A stretch of 64,000 nucleotides of DNA from Hyphococcus aureus (GTDB taxonomy: Bacteria; Pseudomonadota; Alphaproteobacteria; Caulobacterales; Parvularculaceae): NCBI RefSeq assembly GCF_042643165.1, contig NZ_JBHRSH010000001.1, positions 2,356,001 to 2,420,000 of the forward strand. The letters are read 5' to 3'. Positions 1 through 9,440 of this stretch are shown here, piece after piece. Every line of letters starts with the position of its first letter. The first letter of the stretch is position 1. The position numbers were made by a program, and so were the translations under genes. The notes below the pieces were generated by a model. That model searched no databases, was not told the DNA's origin, and saw only the letters and a program-made list of their open reading frames with translations.

Positions 1-183
1 GCGGACCGGGCCGTTAGGAGACAGTCATGCCGATCACAGAAATGTCATCTATTCGCCGGCGCGAAAAACACAAGTTTAACAAGAAAGCGACGCTGCTCGA
101 TTTGAGGTTCTGCATCAGAATACTTGATCCGCGCGCATTCTTTTACAAAAATTTCCACAGTCTTGTGTCGGGCAGGGGGTAGC

Positions 184-1146
184 ATGGTTCCTGCACCTTT
201 AAAGGATACGAAGCAGGCGATTATTGTCGCCTCCGACATTTTAAGGCCGCTCGCCGCGCCTGCCTCCGCCGCGTTTTGGGGAGAGCGATTCAAGACGATT
301 TATTGCGAGACCGGACGCGAGCTCATCGACCGGCTGCGCCGCAGGCCGTTTCATTGCGCGATCATTCAGGATCAGCTGGAGGATTGCGATTGCTGGCGTC
401 TCGCCAAGGTCATCCGCTCAGGGCGCTTCTGCGCCCCGGCTTTGCCGATTGTGGTTCTACATCGAGGCGCCCCAAGCGCCGGCTTCGAGGCCATTGCGAA
501 AAGTCTCAACGCTGTAACGGCTTCGCTTTCCGAACCCGATGCGATTCCCCGCATTGTTCAGGCGGCGATCGATCTGCGGCGGCGGTCCAGCGTCCTGATC
601 ATTGAAGATGACCCGGACGCCGCCGAAACCGCACGGCGCGCGCTCGATGCCGACTACAAGGTCGAAATCGCCGTCAATGGCGCGGACGGCCTCTCTGCGT
701 GGAAAGAAAAGCGCCACGATCTCGTCCTGCTTGATCTCATGTTGCCGGCGCTGCCTGGAGAAGAAGTGCTCAAGGAAATACTCGCGGTTAATCCAAAACA
801 ACCGGTCATCATTGTCACCGCGCACGCTTCGCAAAGCCGTCATTCAAACCTGATGCTGCTCGGCGCCAATGAGTTCGTCGAAAAACCATTCGACATCAAT
901 GTGCTTCGCGCGCTCTGCCGAAGCCTGTTTCAGGAAATGGCGCTGGCGCGCGCCGACCGGGAAATCGATGAAATGCGCGCCGCCGCGCGTGAGAACGCGC
1001 ATCGGGCGACCGCCGCATCAATCAGCTTGCGCCAGGGAAATGCGTCCGGGGCTGCAATGCAGCTGGACGCCATGCTTGTCGGCGCGCCGCAAGATTTAAC
1101 CGACGATGAATGGGTGGAGGTGTTGAATGACGTACAAGATAAATAA
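184..1146 (+). CDS. Two-REC-domain response regulator without an output domain
   Basis: A 320-residue cytoplasmic response regulator. Residues 136-250 form a canonical receiver domain: acidic pair E141/D142/D143, phospho-acceptor D184 in LLDLMLP, and K234 in the VEKPFD segment. Residues 10-130 look like a second, degenerate receiver. The C-terminal 70 residues are helical, with no recognisable DNA-binding or enzymatic output domain, so it probably acts in a phosphorelay or by protein contact. I chose ATG 184 because AGGGGG lies 4 nt upstream; a TTG at 124 would add 20 residues. The gene overlaps the TonB receptor start by 20 bp, so the two are probably translationally coupled. The likely partner kinase is the convergent gene at 4571-6109. 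The REC2 assignment is firm; the signalling target is inference. Confidence 0.8.
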   Translation: MVPAPLKDTKQAIIVASDILRPLAAPASAAFWGERFKTIYCETGRELIDRLRRRPFHCAIIQDQLEDCDCWRLAKVIRSGRFCAPALPIVVLHRGAPSAGFEAIAKSLNAVTASLSEPDAIPRIVQAAIDLRRRSSVLIIEDDPDAAETARRALDADYKVEIAVNGADGLSAWKEKRHDLVLLDLMLPALPGEEVLKEILAVNPKQPVIIVTAHASQSRHSNLMLLGANEFVEKPFDINVLRALCRSLFQEMALARADREIDEMRAAARENAHRATAASISLRQGNASGAAMQLDAMLVGAPQDLTDDEWVEVLNDVQDK

Positions 1147-3208
1147 CTCAAAGAAAGCAATTTCGGCGGCGTTCATGGCTTTTCTGCCTGGACAGGTGTT
1201 CGCACAGGAAAGTGACTTGGTCCAATCGCTTGGCGGGGATCAAATGTTTAGTTTGGCGGTCGGTTACGAGCAGCCGATCTCAGAAGCGCCAGCCGTCGCG
1301 ACAGTAATTATAGCGAAGGACATTGAAGCGCTCGGCGCGACCAGAATAGAAGAAGTGCTCGCCACCGTAACTGGTTTGCACATATCAAAAAACCGGGCGC
1401 ATGACAGCATTTATGTAATTCGATCCATAGCGTCGGAAGTAAATCCACACGTTTTGGTTATGATCAACGGCGCACCCATCGGCGACGCCGTGCAGGGCGG
1501 CAGACCGCTCGGTTGGACTTTACCGGTTCAAAATATCTCCCGCATTGAAATTGTACGGGGCCCGGGCTCAGCGCTTTATGGCGCGGACGCTTTTGCCGGC
1601 ACGATAAACATCATTACGAAGACTGCTCAGGAAATCGGCCCATTCTCGGTCGGCGCTTTGGGCGGAAGTTTCAGCACCTATGGAGGCTGGATTCAAAGCG
1701 GAATAATTCGAGACGGCTTTGAAGCGGCGCTTTCACTAGAAATGCAAACGACGAGTGGCGACGATCCAATCGTGCAGGCCGACGTGCAGAGCTTCCTCGA
1801 CCAACTGTTTAGCACGAGTGCGTCATTAGCGCCGGGCGGCATTAGCCTTGGTAGGACCGATATCAACGCGCGAAGCGATTTTCGCTTTGGAGACAGCTTC
1901 ACCTGGCGCGCCGCTTATCAGGGCATCATAGACGCCCAAAATGGAGCTGGCGTCGCATTCGCGCTCGATCCTGTCGGCGAAAGAGATCTTCACCTTTTCT
2001 CTTCGGATCTGACGTTCGAAACAGCCCTCTCCGAGAATTTGGAGATGATGGCGACGGCGAGCTTCTTCAGAGAAGACTTCAAAGCATTTTTCCAATCGAA
2101 CCCGCCGGGTGCATTTGGCTTTTTTCCGGAGGGCGTTTTGAACCAAATCGATTTCGACCTCATGGAATATCGCGGGCGCGCCGAAATTCTGTATGCGCCA
2201 GGAAATGCTCATAAGCTGAAGGCAGGTTTCGGTGTTACATATCAAGGAGCCACGAATATTGTGGATCGCCGCAACTTTCTTCAAGGTCCCGGCGGTGTGT
2301 TATTGCCTGCGCCCGGATTTCTTACAACGGACGAGCTGGGTGTCCTTCCGAATGCCTTTGCCGATTCGAGAACGAATGTATTCGGACTCTTGCAAGATGA
2401 ATGGTCAGTGGCCCCGGACTGGACTGTGACGCTTGGCGTCCGGTTCGATCATTTCTCCAATTTCGGCTTGACGATCAATCCACGCGCATCTGTGGTTTGG
2501 AACGCAAATCCGACACTTACCGTCAAAGGGCTTTACGGAAGCGCATTCCGAGCGCCCACGTTTTTGGAGGAGACAGAGGGATCGGGACAAATCGCGAGAG
2601 GCAACCAGAACTTAGAGCCGGAAATGATAGACACAGCGGAAATCGTTCTGGAAAAGCGATGGTCTGACGCGCTTGAAACGTCAGTTACAGGGTATGCCTA
2701 CTGGACCAACGACTTGATCGAGGTCGTCTCTTCTCCGGGCACCGGGATACCGACTTTCGAAAACACAAGCGGCACACGAGGGGCCGGTTTTGAACTCGAA
2801 GGGCGATTGGAGGTAAATGAAAATGTTAGTGTGAGAACGAGCTATGCCTACCAAAGCGCTGAGCTTCGAGATTCAGGCCAACGGGTTAGCGGCGTCCCGC
2901 AACACCTGTTATATGCTGAAGGACGCTGGATGATGACGTCTGAATGGTCAGGGTTGATTGGCGTCAAGTATGTCGGAAATCGCTCTCGTGCGGTATCAGA
3001 CATCCGCCCGCCTATAAACGGATATGCGCTCGCCAATTTGTCATTGGAATACAGACCACGGCAAATTACGGGTCTCTTTGTGCGGGTCGCTGCAACGAAT
3101 TTGTTAGACAAGCGGGCTCTCGAACCCAGCCCGAATCTGATTTTTCCAACTGATGATATTCCCCTTGAAGGTCGAAAGATTATTGCTCGAATTGGAGTGT
3201 CTAGGTGA
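1127..3208 (+). CDS. TonB-dependent outer-membrane receptor
   Basis: A 693-residue TonB-dependent receptor for uptake of an unknown ligand across the outer membrane. It starts with a signal peptide (cleavage probably after GQVFAQ). A plug domain follows at about residues 50-165, including IEIVRGPGSALYGADAFAG and INIITK, and then a 22-strand-type barrel with typical segments such as GLYGSAFRAPTF and NLEPE. The length fits the FepA/BtuB-like class. The last residue is Arg, not the usual terminal aromatic of barrel proteins, which is odd. Translation overlaps the upstream response regulator, and the stop overlaps the P450 start, so the three form one operon. Base composition appears less GC-rich than the neighbouring chromosome, consistent with cargo acquired by transfer. 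The ligand cannot be told from sequence. Confidence 0.9.
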   Translation: MTYKINNSKKAISAAFMAFLPGQVFAQESDLVQSLGGDQMFSLAVGYEQPISEAPAVATVIIAKDIEALGATRIEEVLATVTGLHISKNRAHDSIYVIRSIASEVNPHVLVMINGAPIGDAVQGGRPLGWTLPVQNISRIEIVRGPGSALYGADAFAGTINIITKTAQEIGPFSVGALGGSFSTYGGWIQSGIIRDGFEAALSLEMQTTSGDDPIVQADVQSFLDQLFSTSASLAPGGISLGRTDINARSDFRFGDSFTWRAAYQGIIDAQNGAGVAFALDPVGERDLHLFSSDLTFETALSENLEMMATASFFREDFKAFFQSNPPGAFGFFPEGVLNQIDFDLMEYRGRAEILYAPGNAHKLKAGFGVTYQGATNIVDRRNFLQGPGGVLLPAPGFLTTDELGVLPNAFADSRTNVFGLLQDEWSVAPDWTVTLGVRFDHFSNFGLTINPRASVVWNANPTLTVKGLYGSAFRAPTFLEETEGSGQIARGNQNLEPEMIDTAEIVLEKRWSDALETSVTGYAYWTNDLIEVVSSPGTGIPTFENTSGTRGAGFELEGRLEVNENVSVRTSYAYQSAELRDSGQRVSGVPQHLLYAEGRWMMTSEWSGLIGVKYVGNRSRAVSDIRPPINGYALANLSLEYRPRQITGLFVRVAATNLLDKRALEPSPNLIFPTDDIPLEGRKIIARIGVSR

Positions 3209-4599
3209 AGCGTACGAGCGCAAATGGTGGATCGTCATCAGAAAGAGACAGGCCATATTTCATAAAGGGCTGGCCATTTCTAGGCCAGCTTCCTGCTTTG
3301 GCAAACGATCTTATCGGATCGCTCAGAAGGTTTGCCGAGCGAGATGATCGGCCAGTTGAATTCAAAATAATGACTTCAAACGCTTATTTGGTTTCTTCGC
3401 CTGACGCCGTGAAAGAAGTCCTGACAAGAGGCGAGCCCGAATTTACGAAAGGAATTCTTACATCCTCAATGAAAGCGGCGTTTGGCGACTCGTTAGCGCT
3501 AGAAAATGGCGCTGACTGGCGCCGAAAACGAAAACTGCTGCAGCCGTTGTTTATGAAGAAATCAGTTCAGGCATGGCGTCCGATTATAAACTCAAATGTT
3601 GATTTGTTGGTTGAAAGATGGAGTCACAGAGATGCAGAAGGATCGGTCGTCAATATAACGGCAGAGGCAAACCACCTTATTCTCGATATAATGACAACAA
3701 TCATGTTTGGCGAAGATATGTCGCCGGAGCGCGCGCAGGCCGCTGCCGAAGCCGTGACCAGTATCAATGAGGCTTTGTTTGGAGTCTTCTGTCGAAGTTT
3801 TGTCCTAAGGGGATCAAATCAGAACTCAAAACTTGCCCAAGGTAAAAAATTTAGGAACGCCTTGAAAAAGTTTAACGACATAGTTGACCATTCTATCACA
3901 AGCAGCACCGCCCAATCTACTTCAACTCTCATCGATCAATTCCGTTCGCTCAAGTCATCAGATGGCGATCAATTAAGCGAGAAGGAAGTGCGCGATGAGG
4001 CGACAGCATTCTTTTTTGCCGGCTTAGAAACGACTGCAAATGCGTTAGTATGGGCATTCTATTATCTTGCCTCGTATCCGGACTTTGCGGACCGAATTGC
4101 TGCGGAGGCATCAGAACTTTCGGAATCGCACTTGCCGGATTTTGATGAGGCTGAGCGATTACCTTTCACGCATGCGTTTGTAATGGAAACGTTGAGATTG
4201 AAGCCGCCGGCCTACGCATTGGAACGGCGCGCGTCCAGCGAGACGAATCCCGTTCAAGGCTGCCCTCTGAAAAGGAATGCAACAGTTATACTCTCTCCCG
4301 CGGTGACGCACAGTCATGCGGATTATTGGGAGGAACCGGATAAATTCTGTCCGGATCGGTTCGAGCTGGGGAATAAAAGCCAGCAGCATCAATTTGCGTT
4401 TTTTCCCTTTGGCGGCGGCGCCCGAAAGTGCATCGGTATGCATTTGGCGCTTATGGAATTGATAACGACAATTGCAAAATGCGCGCAGAAATTTGAGTTT
4501 AGACTGGTCCATGATCAAACGGTGGGCGATAAAGTCGGCGTGACCCTTATGCCGGACAGAGATATTCAACTTATTTTGCGCCATAGGCGCCCTGTTTAA
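3205..4599 (+). CDS. Cytochrome P450
   Basis: A 464-residue soluble bacterial cytochrome P450 monooxygenase. All family landmarks are visible: the I-helix oxygen-binding motif AGLETT at residues 272-277, the K-helix ExxR at E328-R331, the PERF-like CPDRF at about 382-386, and the haem loop FGGGARKCIG with the thiolate ligand C409. The start is a GTG overlapping the receptor stop (GTGA). The 3' end overlaps the convergent histidine-kinase gene by 29 bp. Coupling to a TonB receptor suggests that it oxidises the compound the receptor imports or a derivative of it. That is inference; the substrate is unknown. No dedicated ferredoxin or ferredoxin reductase gene lies next to it, so electrons must come from elsewhere. 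Confidence 0.93.
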   Translation: MKRTSANGGSSSERDRPYFIKGWPFLGQLPALANDLIGSLRRFAERDDRPVEFKIMTSNAYLVSSPDAVKEVLTRGEPEFTKGILTSSMKAAFGDSLALENGADWRRKRKLLQPLFMKKSVQAWRPIINSNVDLLVERWSHRDAEGSVVNITAEANHLILDIMTTIMFGEDMSPERAQAAAEAVTSINEALFGVFCRSFVLRGSNQNSKLAQGKKFRNALKKFNDIVDHSITSSTAQSTSTLIDQFRSLKSSDGDQLSEKEVRDEATAFFFAGLETTANALVWAFYYLASYPDFADRIAAEASELSESHLPDFDEAERLPFTHAFVMETLRLKPPAYALERRASSETNPVQGCPLKRNATVILSPAVTHSHADYWEEPDKFCPDRFELGNKSQQHQFAFFPFGGGARKCIGMHLALMELITTIAKCAQKFEFRLVHDQTVGDKVGVTLMPDRDIQLILRHRRPV

Positions 4600-6109
4600 T
4601 TGGTAGCGGAATTGTAGCTTTAAATACCGATCCGGCGCCAAGCTCACTGCGAACATCAATCTCGCCACCCATTAATTTTGCAAATTGTCGTGAGATAGCC
4701 AAGCCAAGCCCGGTTCCTCCAAAAGCACGACTGGCGCTCATATCGACTTGGCGGAAAGGTTCGAAGACAGAATCAAGATCCTTTTCAGCGATTCCGACGC
4801 CAGTGTCTTCGACCTCCAACATTAATTTGTCGGCGCGACCAACGCATCTGAGGTATATCTCGCCATTGTGCGTAAACTTGCAGGCGTTCGTCATAAGATT
4901 AAGCGCAATCTGCTGAAACTTATCGCGGTCGATCAGAACTGTCGCCGGACAGTCGATTTCAGCGGTGAACTTGTTGTTCCGTTCTGTAGCTAGCGGCAGG
5001 ATTGATTTCTGTGCATCGTGAAGCAGAGCGCTGATGTCGGTTTCGACCAGATTAAGGTCAAATTTGCCCGCTTCTGCGCGGGCCAGATCAAGCATCTGCG
5101 TGATGCGGTTTAAAAGTTCATGCGCGCGCCCGAGAATATTCGAAAGTTGTTCCCGTGAGCGATGGGCGGCATCGTCTTCGACGGCGAATTCCAGCTCTTC
5201 TAGCGTCAATTGCGCATAACCGATTATCGCCTGCAACGGCGTTTTCATTTCGTGCGTAACCGCCGCCATAATTTCGGATTTCTGCCGATTGGCGGCAAAC
5301 GCTGCGTCGCGGGCGGTTTTAAGCTCCTGGGTTCGGATCGCTACTTCGGACTCTAGCGCGGCTTGGGATTTCTCGATCTCATCCATAAGCTGGTTATAGA
5401 TCGCGGCTATTTCCTGAATCTCCTTGGAACCAAATACTCTGGCGCGCTTACGCGGAGCGCCACGCCCGCCATTCGACATTGTGGAACTTAGCGATCTCAA
5501 TGGATCGGTCAGTACACGCATCTGGAAAGATAATAGTGCTAGAAATATGCCGGCGGCGGCTAATCCCGCTAGTCCGTTGATGATCCATATTGTTCGAATA
5601 GTTTCACGCACCGGCGATTTCGAGAACGCCAACACAACTGAACCAAGATATTCCGCATTGACCGATCCGCCATCTAAATCGTCGGATTCGGGAGAGGACA
5701 GAACCGGCGCGGCGACAATCCAATATTCAGAGGACTCCCGTATATCTGTGAGATGACGGATTGGGTTGTCCGTGTCATTGATAGCTTGGCCATTATTGTA
5801 TCTTGCCAGCACATCGCCGTCGGCTCTAATCAGTCTCGCATCATCGATATTGGGGAATGCGGTGATGCTCCCAATCGCTTCTTCTGCGACAGTCAGGTCT
5901 TCTACGAGAAAAGCGAAGATAGAGCGTTCAGCGAATTGCTCGGTCTGCAGCCGAGCGTCAGTAAGGGCGTTGTCTCTGAGCTGACGCGAAATCAAGGTAG
6001 AGGCTATAGCCGTCAGGGTAATCGAGAATAGAATGATGCTGGCTCCGGCAGTGATGGAGAGCTGACGGCTAATTCGCATCTGGCGGAAACGATTGAACAT
6101 CGTGCTCAC
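4571..6109 (-). CDS. Membrane sensor histidine kinase
   Basis: A 512-residue inner-membrane histidine kinase. Two membrane segments (about residues 18-40 and 172-196) enclose a periplasmic sensor region resembling CHASE8. A HAMP-like linker follows, then a HisKA domain with H286 in THEMKTP and a HATPase_c domain with N404/N408, DTGVGI at 435-440 and GTGLGL at 465-470. All catalytic boxes are intact, so it should be active. The start is a GTG overlapping the stop of the upstream binding-protein gene (GTGA), with ATG 6100 as an alternative. It is convergent with the response regulator-receptor-P450 operon and probably phosphorylates the regulator at 184-1146; that pairing is inferred from proximity. 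Confidence 0.9.
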   Translation of the reverse strand: MSTMFNRFRQMRISRQLSITAGASIILFSITLTAIASTLISRQLRDNALTDARLQTEQFAERSIFAFLVEDLTVAEEAIGSITAFPNIDDARLIRADGDVLARYNNGQAINDTDNPIRHLTDIRESSEYWIVAAPVLSSPESDDLDGGSVNAEYLGSVVLAFSKSPVRETIRTIWIINGLAGLAAAGIFLALLSFQMRVLTDPLRSLSSTMSNGGRGAPRKRARVFGSKEIQEIAAIYNQLMDEIEKSQAALESEVAIRTQELKTARDAAFAANRQKSEIMAAVTHEMKTPLQAIIGYAQLTLEELEFAVEDDAAHRSREQLSNILGRAHELLNRITQMLDLARAEAGKFDLNLVETDISALLHDAQKSILPLATERNNKFTAEIDCPATVLIDRDKFQQIALNLMTNACKFTHNGEIYLRCVGRADKLMLEVEDTGVGIAEKDLDSVFEPFRQVDMSASRAFGGTGLGLAISRQFAKLMGGEIDVRSELGAGSVFKATIPLPIKQGAYGAK

Positions 6110-7104
6110 CGCTCCCCCAGAATGAGATCAAAGGATCGCTCATCCTGCGCCGATATTGCTATGCCGAGGTGACTTGCAATCCGCTTGTTTATGGCGAATT
6201 TCACTGCGCCGAGCGGTTCGACCTCCGGGCGCTTGTTAGGATTTTCAGAAATTGTAATGGCTAGATCGGCAAGTTGGGCGCCCATCGCCTCAAGGTCTGG
6301 ATAAATAGCAATCAACGCTCCGCGGCGCGCATGATCGATATTGTTGCTGATGATGGTAAAATTACGCCGCCAGCTCTCTTCTACGAGGCGTGGTAGATTG
6401 CTGTTTGACACAAATGACGGGTTGGAAAGAAGCCATAAAACATCCGTTTCGGGGTTGCCGTATTTCAGAATGTTCCAGTAGTGGTTTGAAGCTTCCGAGA
6501 GTGTCGTCGCTTCATGGGCGACGATTGTCACCCCGATAGAAGCCGATATTGCTTTGGCGCGCTCAATGAGCCATCGATCTTTTGAAGGGTCGTAAACGAC
6601 ATTTATTCGCCGTTTTTCCGGCATAAGCGTTTTCAATCGGCTGAGCAGGAATACGGGATCGGCGGTCAGGGAGACGCCGTCCCGGCTTCCTAGGCCCGGC
6701 TCAATATCAAGTCCGCCGACCACTTGGCGGATTTCCAGGCCGTTGCTTCGATAGGATTCGTCTGCTTGCCGGCCGAGAGTGAAAACAATCTCGGGCGCAT
6801 CCGAGGAAATACCGTTTCGCATCGCTTGCGCGGATGCGAAAGCATTGAGTCGGCGCTCCGTAATAGAAAGCGCAGACCCTCGCGATCGAATGCCCATTTC
6901 AATGGCGTTAAATATCTCATCGAATGTGGGGTTTGGGGCAGGTCGAAGAATAACTGCTTCGACGGGGCGTTCTTGTTGCGCTCTGGCGTCTGGTGGAAAG
7001 AAGGCGCTAATTACCAGCGCAAGGAGGAGCGAGCCCGTAACAAGGCGGGTTAATGCGCGCCTTTCAACCGGCGCCGGCGTGCCGGCTTTCTCGCGTTTCC
7101 GCAT
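6106..7104 (-). CDS. Periplasmic ABC-type substrate-binding protein (sensor accessory)
   Basis: A 332-residue protein with an N-terminal signal sequence (hydrophobic stretch at about residues 22-36, likely cleavage after DARAQ). The rest resembles the ABC_sub_bind (PF04392) periplasmic-binding family, in segments such as EIVFTLGRQADE, INVVYDPSKDR and GALIAIYPDLEAMGAQLADLAI. No permease or ATPase genes accompany it, and it overlaps the histidine-kinase start by 4 bp. It therefore probably presents a ligand to the kinase instead of feeding a transporter. Such binding-protein/kinase pairs are known; the ligand here is unknown. The stop of the ParB-like gene lies 15 bp upstream on the same strand. 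Confidence 0.75.
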   Translation of the reverse strand: MRKREKAGTPAPVERRALTRLVTGSLLLALVISAFFPPDARAQQERPVEAVILRPAPNPTFDEIFNAIEMGIRSRGSALSITERRLNAFASAQAMRNGISSDAPEIVFTLGRQADESYRSNGLEIRQVVGGLDIEPGLGSRDGVSLTADPVFLLSRLKTLMPEKRRINVVYDPSKDRWLIERAKAISASIGVTIVAHEATTLSEASNHYWNILKYGNPETDVLWLLSNPSFVSNSNLPRLVEESWRRNFTIISNNIDHARRGALIAIYPDLEAMGAQLADLAITISENPNKRPEVEPLGAVKFAINKRIASHLGIAISAQDERSFDLILGER

Positions 7105-7119
7105 CCCATGCCGTCCCGC

Positions 7120-8106
7120 TTACAAGTCACTCGTGTCGGCGATCTTTTTCTTTCGCCGAACCCGCTTCACATAGGCATCAAGATCAACGCCCTGAATCAT
7201 GCGCTTGAACCAGTACCGCTTCATCGTATTGTTGACCCGACCTTCAAAAACTTCCGGGTCGCCGCGAATTTGGGCCAGAAAAGCGCGCACTGTTCGCGCG
7301 CATAAATCTTCCTGTACAGCATCAATCGATGCAGTTCCCTGGTTCCGGATTTTTTCGACTAGGCTTAAAACGCATTCCACGGGGTCCATTAACCCGTCGC
7401 GTTTGTTGCCTTTTTCCTGAGCCAGCTTTTCGAAGAACACCTCGTGCTTTGGATAGAGCGTCAGGCAAATTAACGCGGCCGCAACGACGCCGGTCTGAAA
7501 GATTTCTGCGCTGGGCATCGCCTTGTCGAGCAGAAGGAGTTCGTTCCGAAATAAACTGACTGCATTTCTGAGATCGACGGGCGTTTCATCTGACGCGACT
7601 CTAATTCTTCCTCGCAGCGCCAATGTGAACGCTTGGACGAGGAGCCCATGCTTCAGACGTCTGGAATTAAGGCTCAATTCATTTTCACGAAACGCCGCCT
7701 GTATGTCGTCAAGGCGACTGATCGCAGAGCTGGCGGCGTGATGGGCCCGGTATAGATCGTAAAATTCACGTTCGGATTCAGGAAAATAGATCGTTGCGCG
7801 AACTGTCGCCGGCGCTGCGACAGCCCCATTGCGCCACAGTCCAGCCCGCACATGGCCGTCAAGCTTGTAAAGAGCGCCCTCCCATTTACATCCAACGACC
7901 TGCCGCAAGGTTTCTCGGAGGGAACCGCTTGCGTTTTTCATGAACGCCCAGCGCCCGTCAGTCGGCCCGGCGCTGTGACTTGGATGATCCAAAGCGCTCG
8001 TCCACACTGATGCCGGCAGTTCCACGGTGGCTGGCGCGCCGTTCCTGGTGGGCAGAATATCCGGCATCAAATCTATGTTACTCTTTTTGCGAAGATGATT
8101 AGTCAT
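7120..8106 (-). CDS. ParB/sulfiredoxin-like-fold protein, function unknown
   Basis: A 328-residue protein I cannot assign to a characterised family. The segment YKLDGHVRAGLW (residues 80-91) matches the DGHxR signature of ParB/sulfiredoxin-type N-terminal folds, in which this loop contacts nucleotide. The remainder is mostly helical, with a charged C-terminus (KRVRRKKK) that could bind nucleic acid. It is divergent from the FseA-like activator across a 205-bp gap and lies 15 bp upstream of the binding-protein/kinase pair. ParB-like proteins of this kind are common on conjugative elements and phages. A maintenance or regulatory role on the ICE is possible but unproven. Confidence 0.5.
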   Translation of the reverse strand: MTNHLRKKSNIDLMPDILPTRNGAPATVELPASVWTSALDHPSHSAGPTDGRWAFMKNASGSLRETLRQVVGCKWEGALYKLDGHVRAGLWRNGAVAAPATVRATIYFPESEREFYDLYRAHHAASSAISRLDDIQAAFRENELSLNSRRLKHGLLVQAFTLALRGRIRVASDETPVDLRNAVSLFRNELLLLDKAMPSAEIFQTGVVAAALICLTLYPKHEVFFEKLAQEKGNKRDGLMDPVECVLSLVEKIRNQGTASIDAVQEDLCARTVRAFLAQIRGDPEVFEGRVNNTMKRYWFKRMIQGVDLDAYVKRVRRKKKIADTSDL

Positions 8107-8311
8107 ATTCTGTGCTCGGGCGGCAAGTTTATTTGGTCTCGACCAGCAAAAAATACAATAAAATCAGACTATTTCCTGCAAAGCAAAGGCTAGGAAAACC
8201 TATATCGCAATTATGCGTGATGTTCCACTATCTTCCTCTTTCAGCGAAGCAAAAAGTGCATTAACATAATCAACGGAAAAGCCAATTTGACGGGTTTAAG
8301 GCCTTGGGAAC

Positions 8312-9121
8312 GTGGACAGAGCGGTTCAACAGGCGCTGCCGGAACATACGCCTCTCACAGACGGCGAGGCGCGGACATCTGCTGGATGGGCTTTCGAGTT
8401 CCTTCGGCGAAACCCTGAATTCATTTCTGCTGTAGAATCGAGAGAAAAGAGAACTCTTCCAAGCAAAGCCGTAGGGGGTGTAGCGGTTGTTGCGGTCGGC
8501 GAGGGGGAGTCGAGGGAAGGCTTTGGGGTTCTTTTTTGCGACCGTTGCGATCGTCCAATCGATAATACGATAGTTTTTTGGGAGCGCGATCTATCCGCTG
8601 ATATTATAGACGCGCGAATTGTTAATTCGCTTGCCGATGAAACAGAAGACAATGTACTGAAGTTGGAGAAATTTAAGTGCGATAAAATTCTGCTGACCGG
8701 GCCGGGGCGTACACCCCAATTGCTACTAAAAGCAGGTTCAAAGCAAATTCAGATAAATTGCATTGGCGGAGATTTTGTGAGTGTAGGGCAGGCGATTATT
8801 CCTCAAATAGCGCCTGACAGAAATATTGAACGCCAGCTGCTCGCGATGCGTCGATTGTTTCATCTGTACAGCGCGAGCGAGTTTGCAGAAACGCTCTTCA
8901 AGCCAGACGCCAAAAGCGCGCGCCTTGGCGAGGTGCTTACCGCGCTCGATCTTTGGCTTCGACAAACTCCGATGCGGGAGATCGCGGTCGCACTGTATGG
9001 TGAACAGTTAGTAGAGGACGACTGGGCGCCCGAAGGCGGGTATTTGATTGACCGCGTCAGGCGATCGATCCGGCGGGGGAGATTCATGATGGAAAAGGGC
9101 TATCGCCAGTTGTTGGGATAG
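8312..9121 (+). CDS. DUF6499-DUF2285 protein, FseA-like ICE activator
   Basis: A 269-residue protein starting at a GTG. Residues 24-36 (GWAFEFLRRNPEF) match the DUF6499 N-terminal signature. Residues 180-268, including MREIAVALYGEQLVEDDW and the Arg-rich DRVRRSIRRGRFM, match DUF2285, a helical DNA-binding-like domain. In Mesorhizobium ICEs the two domains are encoded by separate frames and joined by programmed +1 frameshifting into FseA, which switches on excision and transfer. Here both lie in one uninterrupted frame. A master-activator role for this element is therefore plausible but inferred. The start is not strongly supported, since no good Shine-Dalgarno sequence is visible upstream. 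Confidence 0.65.
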   Translation: MDRAVQQALPEHTPLTDGEARTSAGWAFEFLRRNPEFISAVESREKRTLPSKAVGGVAVVAVGEGESREGFGVLFCDRCDRPIDNTIVFWERDLSADIIDARIVNSLADETEDNVLKLEKFKCDKILLTGPGRTPQLLLKAGSKQIQINCIGGDFVSVGQAIIPQIAPDRNIERQLLAMRRLFHLYSASEFAETLFKPDAKSARLGEVLTALDLWLRQTPMREIAVALYGEQLVEDDWAPEGGYLIDRVRRSIRRGRFMMEKGYRQLLG

Positions 9122-9440
9122 ATCGTCGACTTTCAGGCACGGACAACAGAGCAAATTCGGCAATTCAAGTTTGTTCGTTCAATCGAATGAGGCTCGGATT
9201 GGGCGCATGGGCCCCCAGGGACGGCGACACTCGCGCATCAACGACGGTTGGAAATCTATCGTTTCGTATCTGCTTTTCGTCTCAGATTAGCGAATCACAG
9301 AGACAAATTCGGGCCTGTTAAGCCGCTTACAGGCTGATTTTCGGCTATTCCAAAATCTCCGAGATGCGCCTTTTCAATTCATAACTCGTTGAAATTAAAT
9401 GATAATGCTCTTTTCTGGGTGAAATTTCAGCCGACTCACT
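9122..9440. other. Intergenic region between FseA-like gene and accessory operon
   Basis: This stretch contains no credible coding sequence. It holds one imperfect hairpin (9313-9334, GCCTGT paired with ACAGGC, with further AAGC/GCTT pairing inside) followed by a short T-rich run. That could be a weak terminator for the upstream gene or a protein-binding site. The accessory-operon promoter begins at its right end. Confidence 0.4.

Noticed and set aside
1..183. Possible left ICE end or tRNA-Asn repeat
   Set aside because: I looked for a copy of the tRNA-Asn 3' end here and elsewhere in the window and saw none; only noncoding sequence upstream of the regulator is present.
45..293. Leftward 82-residue reading frame at the window start
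   Set aside because: It overlaps the response regulator and its Shine-Dalgarno sequence on the opposite strand and has no family features.
8312..9121. Programmed frameshift in the FseA-like gene
   Set aside because: Both domains are in one frame, so no shift is needed to produce the fusion.
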